From Cytospora piceicola (Eukaryota; Ascomycota; Sordariomycetes; Diaporthales; Cytosporaceae), in assembly GCA_023375675.1 (NCBI GenBank), contig JALQBC010000004.1, forward strand, positions 186,001 to 250,000: a stretch of DNA of 64,000 bases, given 5' to 3'. Of this stretch, positions 1-9,922 are shown in pieces. The number at the start of each line of letters is the position of its first letter. Within the stretch, counting starts at the first letter, position 1. Both the position numbers and the translations under genes were made by a program. The notes below the pieces were generated by a model. The model ran no database searches, was not told the DNA's origin, and saw only the letters and a program-made list of their open reading frames with translations.

Positions 1-525
1 TCAGGACGTGCCGCGACCCTGCAGGCTCCTGAAGTTGATTTTTGCATGATCTCAGAGCTCAACATCGCCCCAGCAATAGTCGACGTCAATCCGGTTGCCC
101 TCCTGGTTGACGATAACATCGTCAACCTCCGAATCCTGCGGATGTACTGCGAGAAACGACACATACCTTACACCACGGCGGTGAACGGCCAAGAAGCAGT
201 CGACGAGTTTATCGCATCGCTGCAGAAGGGCCAGCAGCCCATCAACCTCGTCCTCATGGACCTTCAGATGCCTATTCTGGACGGTGTAAAGGCAGTCCAG
301 AAGATCCGCGAAATTGAAAAGCAGCGCGTGCCTTTGCGGGCCCCAAGTCACATCTTCATGATCACCGGCCAGGATTCCGCCGAGGACAAGACCCGATCTT
401 TTGCTGCCGGGGCAGACGAATTCTACGTCAAACCGACGGGCATACGGGCGCTCGACAGAGGGATCGGGAAGTACTTTCCGAGATTTAAAGAAGTGGCGGC
501 CGCGTTGAAGCCGAAGGGGAAATAA
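1..525 (+). CDS. Hybrid histidine kinase, C-terminal receiver domain (partial, 5' end off window)
   Basis: The frame is open from base 1 and ends at a TAA at 523-525, so only the last 174 codons are in the window. They form a response-regulator receiver domain. It shows the acidic pair in LLVDDN, the phospho-acceptor aspartate in LMDLQMP, the conserved threonine in MITG and the conserved lysine in YVKPTG. The domain lies at the extreme C-terminus and is followed by a short basic tail, as in fungal hybrid histidine kinases where the receiver follows the HATPase. It would accept phosphate from the kinase core and pass it to a histidine phosphotransfer protein. A stand-alone receiver is less likely because the frame is open upstream with no start in a good context. 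The internal ATG at 46 is probably not the true start. The kinase group cannot be assigned. Confidence 0.85.
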   Translation, partial: SGRAATLQAPEVDFCMISELNIAPAIVDVNPVALLVDDNIVNLRILRMYCEKRHIPYTTAVNGQEAVDEFIASLQKGQQPINLVLMDLQMPILDGVKAVQKIREIEKQRVPLRAPSHIFMITGQDSAEDKTRSFAAGADEFYVKPTGIRALDRGIGKYFPRFKEVAAALKPKGK

Positions 526-1143
526 ACGAGAACACTACGACACGATGCGATGATGATAACAGCTCTGGCACGAGAATACATTGTGTTTAATAGCGGCGGC
601 GATCTAGATGGATATGGGCCTTGAACTTGGTTGTATTGGAATACGATACCTCAGCATGCATAAGTAATTAAAACAAAATACAACCCGACTTAGTGGGCTT
701 CAAGATGAACTGGTCCCTTGCATGCTTGAAAGATTTCGGGGCCGGACTCATAAAGACATATGATATTGTGCCATCATGGCCACGACGGGCAGGGCCACAC
801 CAACGCCACCAAGCATACCATTCACCCCAGTCTATTGCGCAGGTAATAAAAAATGAACTAATTTGCTTGGCTTGAAATGGTGAAAGCTCTAGGGAACAGA
901 ATAACGGGGGGAGGGGGGGTAATGTTCTCACACGATGTACACGTGTGTCCGGACAGCCCACGAGTTCCACCAATTGATGGCACATGTCAACATTGAATGA
1001 CTTTACTCTTCTGGAGTTTCTGCCACCTTTCTCCGGAAAACCAGTCCTGCGAATTACCGGATCCTTGAAAGTTTCACATAGACCTCCTCTTTCCGATCGT
1101 GAAACTAGATGGCTTCACTGTGAGCTTTCCACCGCTCCTGCGC
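526..1143. other. Intergenic, between two convergent genes
   Basis: About 620 bases between two 3' ends. I see no gene. A G-rich run with only one interruption lies near 905-920. Short open frames here (up to about 105 codons) have no recognisable motif. Confidence 0.6.
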
Positions 1144-2301
1144 TCACTCAGGGGCCCTCCTCCAACGCTCTATTGCCTGGGAAGTCCTCCGAAATGAGGC
1201 ATTCATTTGATACTCAACGAAAGCTTCTGCTTCGGCGCCCAGTCCAGACCACGTCGGATAGATCTCGGTATCTACCCATGTCGAGCTCGGCCCTTCTAAT
1301 GGCTGCATGTCCTCAGTCCACCCAAGCTCTTCAGCCACCTCCATTAGCCCTTCACGAGTATCGACGTAGCCATTTTCTAGGTTCCTCGTAGACTCGACGG
1401 GATCTGGTCGAAGGCCGAAGGCCGCGATCTCGCGTTGTTCCAGGTCCATCAAGAAGCTGACCGCCGTTTCGAGACTGGTCTCGACGGCCGATATTTCCCC
1501 GTCAGATCCTGATAGAACACATATCCTCAGGTTTTCCGAGATTGAATCCAAGCGGATAGGTGCGCTTAGCCCGTCCTCAACACCGGTGCGAACGATAAGC
1601 ACAGGGATTACGCCGATGTCACTAACTTCTTGTGTGTAGTGTTTAGCTCTAATGGCAATAGCAACAGCGCCGAACAGCGGTTGACGTATAAAGAACTGCT
1701 GATGGTGGATGATCTGTGCCGAAGTCTGCCCTTCTCTGTCCGGTGGTTGGTATAATTTGTTATATTGCTCCTCAGGATCAAGATCCTTTAGAGCCTTAGC
1801 AGCGTCCTGTGCCTTGTCAGCTCTAGTGCAGACGCTGAAACTCAGTGCTCTGACCAGATCGACAATGGGCTGCGAGCAAGTCTTTTCCGGAAGACGAGTT
1901 GGCTTCGTGGGGATAATGCGGGCGAGAAACTGCCCGTACTCAATCTCGCTTCGGTAAGGACGAAACCATTTGCGGTAGAGGTAGTGGTGCAGATGCATCA
2001 GGAATGTCTCTACCCATATTCCCATGTCGGCGCCAACGTGGGAACTGTCGCTGCGAAGAATGTAGAACGGCGCAACTCGGTTGCAACATTCGACTGCCTC
2101 GTGAAGTGTCATAACGGGCAGGTGGTCGAGATCTGTCGTGCTATACTCGTACATACGCGTCCACTTGCAGTGCGACGAGCGAATAAAGATGCTTCGCATA
2201 TGCCATGACTCCTGTACTCCTCGAAGGTAATGTAAAATCTCATGCCGCGGAAGTGGTAGTCGCTCCAGGGGGGTTTTGTGGTGAAGTCTGCGCGTCGTCA
2301 T
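1144..2301 (-). CDS. Hypothetical protein, 385 aa
   Basis: Single uninterrupted frame from an ATG at 2299-2301 to a TGA at 1144-1146. I do not recognise the family. There is no signal peptide and no clear membrane segment. The first 130 residues are rich in His, Arg and aromatic residues. The middle (about residues 205-290) alternates short hydrophobic strands and charged turns, as in an alpha/beta fold. The C-terminal 90 residues are acidic and Trp-rich. The length, the absence of stops and the ordinary codon use support a real gene. An additional intron or a different start cannot be excluded. Confidence 0.6.
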   Translation of the reverse strand: MTTRRLHHKTPLERLPLPRHEILHYLRGVQESWHMRSIFIRSSHCKWTRMYEYSTTDLDHLPVMTLHEAVECCNRVAPFYILRSDSSHVGADMGIWVETFLMHLHHYLYRKWFRPYRSEIEYGQFLARIIPTKPTRLPEKTCSQPIVDLVRALSFSVCTRADKAQDAAKALKDLDPEEQYNKLYQPPDREGQTSAQIIHHQQFFIRQPLFGAVAIAIRAKHYTQEVSDIGVIPVLIVRTGVEDGLSAPIRLDSISENLRICVLSGSDGEISAVETSLETAVSFLMDLEQREIAAFGLRPDPVESTRNLENGYVDTREGLMEVAEELGWTEDMQPLEGPSSTWVDTEIYPTWSGLGAEAEAFVEYQMNASFRRTSQAIERWRRAPE

Positions 2302-5300
2302 GATGCGTGACTATGCTGAGTAACATACGATAAGGAATGAGGAAAGGGCGAGGAGTTGGACGCTTATGGGGAATGGAAAATTAAAGAAGACAGAAATCTT
2401 GGTCAAAAGAAAGGGGGAGGGGTGTGGGTAGTTGGTAGGGTACTTAGTAGACTAGTAGTTGCAAATGAGTCTTGTGCTTGGGGAGCAGTCTGTGCCACCA
2501 TCCACGGAAGTCTGCCCCTTAAGCAGGTGTGCTCACTCAGCAGCATAGATCAGTTGTAAGGGCTATCGTGGTAGAGAACTGTGTCTAAACAATGTATCAG
2601 GTGGCGCCGAAAATGTTGGCACGGACCAAACAACGTATGTCGTGAGGGCAGATGTGTACATCGTGCGTGCCTAAAAGCTCCGAGCGTCTAGCAGTGGCAA
2701 ACTCGTTTCTCTATGCCTTAGATTTCTGCATGGACCGCCCTTCACGTAACGCCAGGCCATATTAGCCTTGGAAAAGATAAAGCCGTTGGAAGGATGATTC
2801 ACAGATCGTGTGAAGCTGTACTGGAAATCAACTACAGTGGCTACCCCCCATATATCATATCCCTATATAGCATAAACCGTTGATATATCATATATATCCG
2901 GTGGATGGATTGGCTGATAATGTATGTGGACCCTTACCCCTATATATCATATGTCCCTTATATATCATACAGGTGGCTTGGATGGGCTATATGATATATA
3001 GGGGGTAGCCACTGTACTGTGCGTTGCTCTTCCTCCCCAGCCCAAACGACTGCGCAAAGTGTTCTGACTTTAATTTTACCTTCCAATGTCGACATGCGCT
3101 GACAGTGGACGCAGTAGACCGTGACGGCATGCACGGACCGAAGTATACGGTCCATGCTGGTTTCTTTAGGGACTTCTAGCTGAGGTAGCACTGCCTGTCA
3201 ACCCACCGATCAGCAGAAATCATCATCGCATTGTAAGGTGCTTGATGTGACCGCCTTTGACAGCTTGGAGGTCATTGCTGACAATAGAGCGTCACTCGAC
3301 TGAGACAGCACGCTGGTGATTTGTCTCCGGGTATCGAACTTCGATACGGAAACCCCCGGGAGGTGTACAGCCAAGCTTGGTTGTAAGTTGAAGTTGGGAG
3401 TTGTTTTTCTTGAAATTAGTCATTGAGTGTAGTACGAGGGCGGTCCGACACCCTTGAAACTTTGTTATCAACACTGAGTAGACAGGAGTCATCGGAAGAC
3501 TCAAGTTTTCGGGCCGACGTGCTTGACCAAGCCAAGGTGAACCGGCCCAACGAGTGCATCAAGAGAATAATTGAAGGTGGTTCATGTCCAGTACGGGTGA
3601 CGAGACCATTGTGATTTATAATAGATGCAGCTGTAGACGACGTTGAGCCGCAAGATCTGAGGCAGCTATCCAGCCAGCATGGGTGACAAAGCCAGCATGA
3701 AGCTTGAGTGAGCGTGCGTACTTGAATGCGCTTTCGAGGATAAGAGACATAATTGTAAAGTCTCGTCCCCGCAACACCTATTATTGACGGCGGACTTGCA
3801 AAGGCATGCATGCTAGGATATGGTATTTGCATGCGATTGGGGCAGAGCTGTGGGAGCCGGAATCGAATCGAGGCTCTCAAGTCGATTGTCAAGAGATTTT
3901 CTTCCTGCCGAAAATCTGCGGGTAGGCGGCCAGAATCCTCGCTGTCCCCTCCCTGTTGTCAGTCGCCAGAAACGCGAAGAACTCGTCCTCGCCGGCGTGA
4001 ATATCTATCCAGCCCCGCCCCCTGCGGAACTCGGCATCAGCGTCGAACTTCGCTAACGATATCCCGCGACATTGTTCAGGATGGTCACCTTCCAGATAGT
4101 CCCGGCACCGCCGTCAAACTTAGCCATGACCCGAGAAATAGCTATTCACGCTCGCTTCCTCAGTGGCAGGCTGCGCGAACATAGGTTGCTGTGATCTGGC
4201 TATGGTGTGACAAACTAGAAAAACACCAGAGGACAACGAAGACGACCGGGAACAATTTTGAGCGCGAACATGAGTCAACACAACGAGATCTTACTTCTGA
4301 TAGAATAACTATCGTACTTCAAACCTCCCAATCCCTCGGGACTGGCACATTACCATTAACACAGGAACGCGAGAAGAGGCGATACACATCTATATGCTCA
4401 TCTACCGCCATTGGTAATATTTAAAGGTGCGATGAGCCCTTCGCTCTCTCCAATCATATAGCCATACCGTCGTTCTCCAGTGCTACGTTTAGAAAGAACA
4501 GCGAGTTGGTTGTTTACTAAGTAAAGAAATGAGCCACTACAAGAAAAATATGGCGATAGTATCACTGTAGTGTTGTGGTCGGTGATTGGAAGAAGGAGTA
4601 ATGCAATTTCTTGGACCGATCGTCGATTACGATGTGCTTCCAAGATCTTTATATTCTTGAGGCTCAGCTAGCGAGAGAGATACCTCAGGGAGAATGGCAT
4701 CCTTGACATCTCTGGTCATCCCATTCACGGGACGGGGAAGTGGGTTTCCTTAGAATAGCTGGTAAGCGTTGCTGCCGTTGTGCCTCCCGGCGGCAGGGCT
4801 CGCCTTGTGCATTTTACGAGAAGTACATCTATAAAGGTTCCCTCTACCCCAATGGAGATCTTCTTCAACTACATACGGTATGCATTTCCTACCTCGGTAG
4901 CTTCATCCATGGGCATACCGGCCTCTTGAGTGGACAAGACTGTTCGTAACCGCAGGGTCCGGTGGGTGAGATAGGGTATGGCACCTTTTGCATCTGAGCA
5001 TATGGACTCAAATACCTTGTAGACGTTGAAATCACCGTCGTGCTATGATCCTCCTCACATATGTTTCCTGAACTGGCCTTGATGTCTTATTCCGGTCCAT
5101 TGGCCTTGCGTTAATAACAAGCATCGGATTCCACAAAATAGGTTGACATATAGGCAATGCTGACCCCTTTTGCCCCCAGGCCTTGGGGAAAATCATTGGT
5201 GTAGCCATTGGGCGAAACTAGCCTGTCGGACCAAATAGAGTCAGAAGAGCAAAAGTCATATCTGGTGCCTCTACTGCCCGAGGAGCTCACCAGCGTCAAT

Positions 5301-6392
5301 GGCATAAGGCATATTGCGGCTTTGGTCGCAGCCCTATCGGTGGGCTTATCGCTGGCCGATGCGCTCAAGAAGTCATTATGGTCTTGTTCGGGATACCTGG
5401 ATCACCATTTGCGCTCTAGGCAATGCCAAGCTCATCCACTTTGATATCAAAGGGTGCGGCCTAAATTAAGAGCATGTCATAGACTAACACTTGATCAAGG
5501 ATGTGGACAGTCTTCACGCAGAGCAGGGGTTGCCTATAACGACATGCAGGTTTAACAGTGGATTCTACCATCCTATGAATAATATCCCGAACCGTTCGAA
5601 AGTGATATTTCAACTGTTTTGCATCTGGTGATAGTTGGTATAGAGTGTTATGGATTGATTTCCACAGTGTATGTACATATATCAGTAGGGGGGGGGGCGG
5701 GGGGCCCAGATTGTAGTACCTTGTTGTATGTGAAATTGGATAATACTTCGGAAGAGCGGTGTAGATGGAGAGCGTTAGAGTTGTCTTGTTGCTTCAGATT
5801 TGTTTTGTCAACATTCGTGTCAATGTATTCCGTGGCGACTGGCATATGATTAGTGCCGTTGTCCTGTCGAGTTGATAGCCTCCGCAGCCCCTATTCCTGG
5901 ACGAATATTCAAGACGTCCTGTTCAAAATACCGTGATAGTCGCAATCAGCAGGCCCACCGGATTTCTTGAGCCCCGGTCTCCTAAATATCACTGGACAGG
6001 TGTAGCACCCAACAATTTGCAATGTCGTTTGATTTCAAATTATATTATGTAGAACGAATGTTGTGTGGCATTGTAGCCAGAACGGTGAGTTGCAAGATTT
6101 TCGTGCGTCTGGTTGAAGCCGAAGACAAATAATCACGTGCAATATGCCCATTAAGAATGCCCAACAATACATGATATAGCACTCGAGGACGACTTGTTGC
6201 ATGCCCTTACTTGAAATCAAAAACTGCTAAAGGAAAAGGGCTTCTAAATTCATTTGAACCCATTATTTTATATTGTTACCCAGAGTAAATTAAATGTGAA
6301 ACATATGCTCCCAACTGTCCCAACTTGTCTTTTACCTCAAGTGCTCCCTGTGATCAAAGTACCAAAGTATGCCTGTTTTTCTACATACACCT
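2302..6392. other. Gene-poor 4.1-kb stretch
   Basis: Apart from the MITE at 2835-3014 I find no supported gene. The longest open frames (158 codons at 3416-3892 minus, 124 codons at 3810-4184 plus) overlap each other on opposite strands and carry no family motif. A G-rich run lies near 5689-5704. The stretch may hold old decayed mobile DNA, but I cannot name any. Confidence 0.5.
2835..3014. mobile_element. MITE, Tc1/mariner type, 180 bp
   Basis: A 180-bp element with terminal inverted repeats beginning CAGTGGCTACCCCC. The first 26 bases of each end match as inverted repeats with a single C/T mismatch. A TA dinucleotide lies immediately outside each end (2833-2834 and 3015-3016), the target-site duplication made by Tc1/mariner/pogo transposases. 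The interior is AT-rich and repeats the motif TATATATCAT several times in both orientations, so the element can fold on itself. It has no coding capacity, so it is a non-autonomous derivative. No second copy or autonomous parent is visible in this window. Confidence 0.8.
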
Positions 6393-7823
6393 TTATCCAA
6401 CTACTCTATCCACCCAAGCCATCCATCGGTGGTCTCGACACAATGAACCCATGGAAACCTCGGGGAGTTCGAGGGACAGTTCACACACCATTGAGTCCGG
6501 ACGTGCCGGCAAAACGAGTGCGCTTCCCATGCTCCAATCTCCCTGTACCTTGCGAACAGCATCTGGCTGGGCGGACAAGACCCCGGGAATGTTCCAAACA
6601 GCATCTGCTCCAACGGCCATCCACGAGTTGAACTCGAGCTCGGCCGGACGACGGCAGTCTCTGCGTACAAGGAGACGCCTATAATCTCCCACCCTGTGGA
6701 AGAGAGAATCCCGCTTGAGGACCGCCTCCCTGTTTACAGTAGCCACGGTCGCGCTGATCTTGGCCACGACTTTCGCCATTGCTGCCATTGAAGGATCCAC
6801 GCAGGCATCTTGCACTTCGTTGACTGCAACCTGCGTGAGAAGCGAGATGAACGAGTTACCGAAGTAATCCGCCGTCTCGTCCTTGAAACCGCGGTCTCTC
6901 CAGTCGACAGGTGTGATCAGCCTTGCCGTGCGTGCGTCGTCATCCTCGGGCGCAAAACCTACCTCTGTCGCCAGCCGTGCTTGTGTTACGTGTGCCAGAG
7001 TCAAGGCCGTGAGACAGGCTTCGATGGACGGGGGCTCAGCCCCAGGACCAGAAGCACGGTAGATAACATTGCGAAGCTGCTCGAGACGGTCAGCTCTGAA
7101 GACGAAGATCTTACCGGTCTTTGGGATAGCACTGGGTGGAACACCACCGGGAAGCGCGTCTGGCAAGGCGGGAGTGGCACCCGGATACAGCGAGATGTCG
7201 AATTCTGGGCATTCGCTGGCGAGGGTCATAAGCGTGGCTGGAGACCAGTCTGGGTCTTTGGGAAGGTCCAGGACGGCAGACCGAGGAATACCGGCAGGCA
7301 AGGGCTTGTGGCGTGTTGCAGTGGCAAAGCATTCTGCGAAGAGGTTAAGGCAATAGTCATCCCCAATGGTGTGATGGATACTCAACCAAATCAGAAGCCC
7401 TCCGGGAACGAAAGTTGCCCGTACGTGGCAGACGGGAACAGGCCCTTCGTCGAGCTTCAGTCTGTTGTTCAGATCGAGAGATTGGTTCACAAAAGCCTGG
7501 GAAGGGAACCCACGAGAGGCGATGTGAGAGTAGTAACTGTCAAAGTATGTGGAGTTATTTGTAGAAGACAACTGCTGACCACCTGTGATCAGAACCTCAA
7601 GGGGAATCTTACCTTCGCCAGGAAGGACTGAAACTATGCTCTCATGAGAGGAGGTGTGCAGTGTTCCGGCCAGCAGGGGACACTGTTCCTCCAAGCGTTG
7701 GAGGGAGGACTTCAGATGTTGAATGGTGTTCTTCTTCGAGCTTTTGTCATGGTACGGGAAACAATACACCGTCTGGGTGTAGAATCGGGCGGCCGACTGG
7801 GCGAAGGATGGAAGACGTTGCAT
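6393..7823 (-). CDS. BAHD/trichothecene-acetyltransferase-like acyltransferase
   Basis: A 476-residue protein of the transferase family (PF02458), which moves acyl groups from acyl-CoA to a hydroxyl or amine acceptor, often on secondary metabolites. The catalytic HxxxD motif is seen as HTIGD (residues 151-155) in the context SIHHTIGDDY. The C-terminal half has the family-like segment DYFGNSF and a closing LVLPARPDSMV block, the usual position before the last helix. I placed the start at the ATG at 7821-7823. It has an A at -3 and begins just before the strand that opens this fold; the frame upstream has only a TTG. There is no signal peptide, so it is likely cytosolic. The DFGWG motif of plant BAHD enzymes is not conserved, which is common in the fungal branch. 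The substrate is unknown, and no biosynthetic backbone gene lies nearby. Confidence 0.85.
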   Translation of the reverse strand: MQRLPSFAQSAARFYTQTVYCFPYHDKSSKKNTIQHLKSSLQRLEEQCPLLAGTLHTSSHESIVSVLPGEGKIPLEVLITGGQQLSSTNNSTYFDSYYSHIASRGFPSQAFVNQSLDLNNRLKLDEGPVPVCHVRATFVPGGLLIWLSIHHTIGDDYCLNLFAECFATATRHKPLPAGIPRSAVLDLPKDPDWSPATLMTLASECPEFDISLYPGATPALPDALPGGVPPSAIPKTGKIFVFRADRLEQLRNVIYRASGPGAEPPSIEACLTALTLAHVTQARLATEVGFAPEDDDARTARLITPVDWRDRGFKDETADYFGNSFISLLTQVAVNEVQDACVDPSMAAMAKVVAKISATVATVNREAVLKRDSLFHRVGDYRRLLVRRDCRRPAELEFNSWMAVGADAVWNIPGVLSAQPDAVRKVQGDWSMGSALVLPARPDSMVCELSLELPEVSMGSLCRDHRWMAWVDRVVG

Positions 7824-8421
7824 TGTTGCTGTGTTCTGGCAGTTTCCAAGGTTTGGGGTGTGCAATATGGTGTTGTTGTTATATCAGGAATAAGTGAAGA
7901 GTCTGGTTTGGGAAGCAACTTTCATACCGAGTAAACTTCTTACAGCCCTTTTATACACAGTAGACAGATCTCAGGCATCCTATGAAAGTCAGGTTAACCA
8001 TCGGTCTTACAAGGGTATGCATTGTTCACATTGTCTCCATACGAAGATGATAATGAAAATGGCGGGCATAATGAAGGTTTGTAAGAAACGATGCCGGACA
8101 TCGATAAAGACTGAAAGAAGAGATCGGGGCTTTGTTGTAGGGCCTTCCCTTTGTGTTTCTCAAGTTATCCCATGGAGGCTGAAGCGTTCCCGAGTATTGA
8201 CGCGTGCCGAATATGTGCCGCCGGGATGCTGGAGGCAGCATTGAAGCGACGACATCCCGAAACACCGACCTGACTTTGGGAGCGAGCATCAAGCCCTGCC
8301 GAGGGGGCGAATGACGGGAAATATGTCAAGTAAATAAACAAGTAATTGCTAGGTATCTTCTAAGCGACAAAACCAAGTCTCCCGGGACCATCCATCCCAT
8401 CCCAAGCCACCCGAAACCCTC
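7824..8421. other. Intergenic: acyltransferase promoter and 3' end of the small-protein gene
   Basis: About 600 bases upstream of the minus-strand acyltransferase. No gene is supported. Small open frames on both strands have no recognisable features. Confidence 0.5.
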
Positions 8422-8760
8422 TCACGCCCCGATGTTCGAGCCGCTCGCGTACTCCTCCCCGGCCCGCCCCGTCGCAGCCGGCGCCGCCGTCCCCGCGCTG
8501 CCCCTGACGGTCTGCCCGCCCCCGGAAGACACGCCGTGGTGCCCGCCGATGACGCCGTCGGCGCCCTTGAGGTCCTGCTTGCCCTTCTCCTTGATGGTCT
8601 GGTTCTGCAGCTTGCTGGCCTGCGTCTCCGTGTGTTTTTGGTCGTTGTCGAAGAGCTCGTCCGTCGCCTCCAGCGTGCTGCCCCGGACCGCCTCGCCGGC
8701 GCCGCGGATGCCCTTCAGGCCGGCCTTGATGTCTTGTGCGATGTTGCTTCCGGTACCCAT
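8422..8760 (-). CDS. Small hydrophilic glycine/alanine-rich protein, 112 aa
   Basis: A 112-residue, very hydrophilic protein without signal peptide, membrane segment or cysteine. The segment AGLKGIRGAGEAVRGSTLEA followed by a charged, Gln/Lys-rich stretch and a Gly/His/Ala-rich tail is typical of short stress-associated fungal proteins with a GAGEAxRG core. I know these from many mould genomes, but they have no assigned biochemical role. I chose the ATG at 8758-8760: its context (CACAAAATGG) is near the consensus, and the frame upstream of it reads as low-complexity 5' leader rich in CA and AAC repeats. Composition resembles intrinsically disordered, LEA-like protectants, but this is inference. 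Confidence 0.75.
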   Translation of the reverse strand: MGTGSNIAQDIKAGLKGIRGAGEAVRGSTLEATDELFDNDQKHTETQASKLQNQTIKEKGKQDLKGADGVIGGHHGVSSGGGQTVRGSAGTAAPAATGRAGEEYASGSNIGA

Positions 8761-9922
8761 TTTGTGTGATTGGTTGTTATGAAGGTTTGTTTTTGTTGAG
8801 GGGGTTGTGGTGGTATTGTTGGTGGTGGTGGCCTTGATCTGCGAGTAGACTGCTTGATTACAAGGGTATAATAGTTTAGGTGCGTTTGGTGATCGGTGTG
8901 ACAAGAAGTGGCTCGGGCGGAGAGATTGCAGAAGTGTCTGGTTTTAATACAAGTCCGGGTGATAACATAGAGTGCATCGTCAAGATGACGTCCCTTTGAG
9001 GACCAGTGTGATCTGCAACCGTCTTGCAAGGCTGATGACGTCGTGAGACGTGACTTTTGCCCGAATTTGCTCAAATCATGTTATGGTTGATATCTATCTT
9101 CCTTTTGGCAACGCATGATCTGAGCTCTCCGGCTGTGTACTTGAGTATCTATAATATTCAGGATTTCAAATCTACCGAGTGATGTTCCTCGGTAGCTATG
9201 GGTGGTGTTCTTTATCAAGGTTCACTGGTCAATGCACCCTGGTCATCTCGTACCTACATTGGGAAGAGCTGCTACAGTGTTGTTCACTCTGATGCAGGCC
9301 CGGACTGTAAATTGGTCTGAATTCCACATCTTAACCGGATGAAAAGCATCCTCCCCAGTGATGCCATATTTGATTGAGGGTCACCTACAGAGATCCCAGA
9401 CAGTTTACGAACCGTTGACCCGTGCCTTGTCGATGGTGGCAGTCTCGTCACCTGCAGGGGCGTTGGCCGTGGCATGTCGGACGGAGCTTCGATATAACGA
9501 AGGTCAGGAACGGCAGGGCAGACGTGAGAAACCCCAGCACGGCGGATATTGTCCCGCCATGAAGAATTGTTATTGCGCGGTACTGTATGTAGTTCAGGAA
9601 TCAATGTCCCCCCCTTTTTCTCCCAAACAAAATACCAAACCCCGCGGATTTAGGGCCCATTAACCAAACCCTCCTTTTCACGTGCGACGTGACTCCATAC
9701 TCCATAATGACCTTTACTCAGAGCGAGGCTGATATCTAGATATATCTCGTCTCCATGTGCCTGTCAAAAATCGTGTGGTAGATGCTAAGCGGGCATATTA
9801 TCAATTATGTCCCTGCGCAAGACGTACAAAACGACTGTAATGTTTTTGTTTAGTCACAATGACTACTCCAGACATTATGCTCAGATGTTGAATATATTCC
9901 AAGCCTTGTAGTATAATCAAAA
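8761..9922. other. Intergenic: leader/promoter of the small protein and 3' flank of the FLC gene
   Basis: The first 100 bases are a CA/AAC-rich leader on the minus strand. Overlapping frames at 9284-9604 (minus) and 9358-9663 (plus), about 100 codons each, have no family motif and I do not call them. Nothing else is supported. Confidence 0.5.

Noticed and set aside
3416..4184. Two opposing frames of 158 and 124 codons
   Set aside because: They overlap on opposite strands, contain no motif, and neither has a supporting intron pattern.
6810..7631. 273-codon plus-strand frame
   Set aside because: Antisense shadow of the acyltransferase, which has its catalytic motif and full family length.
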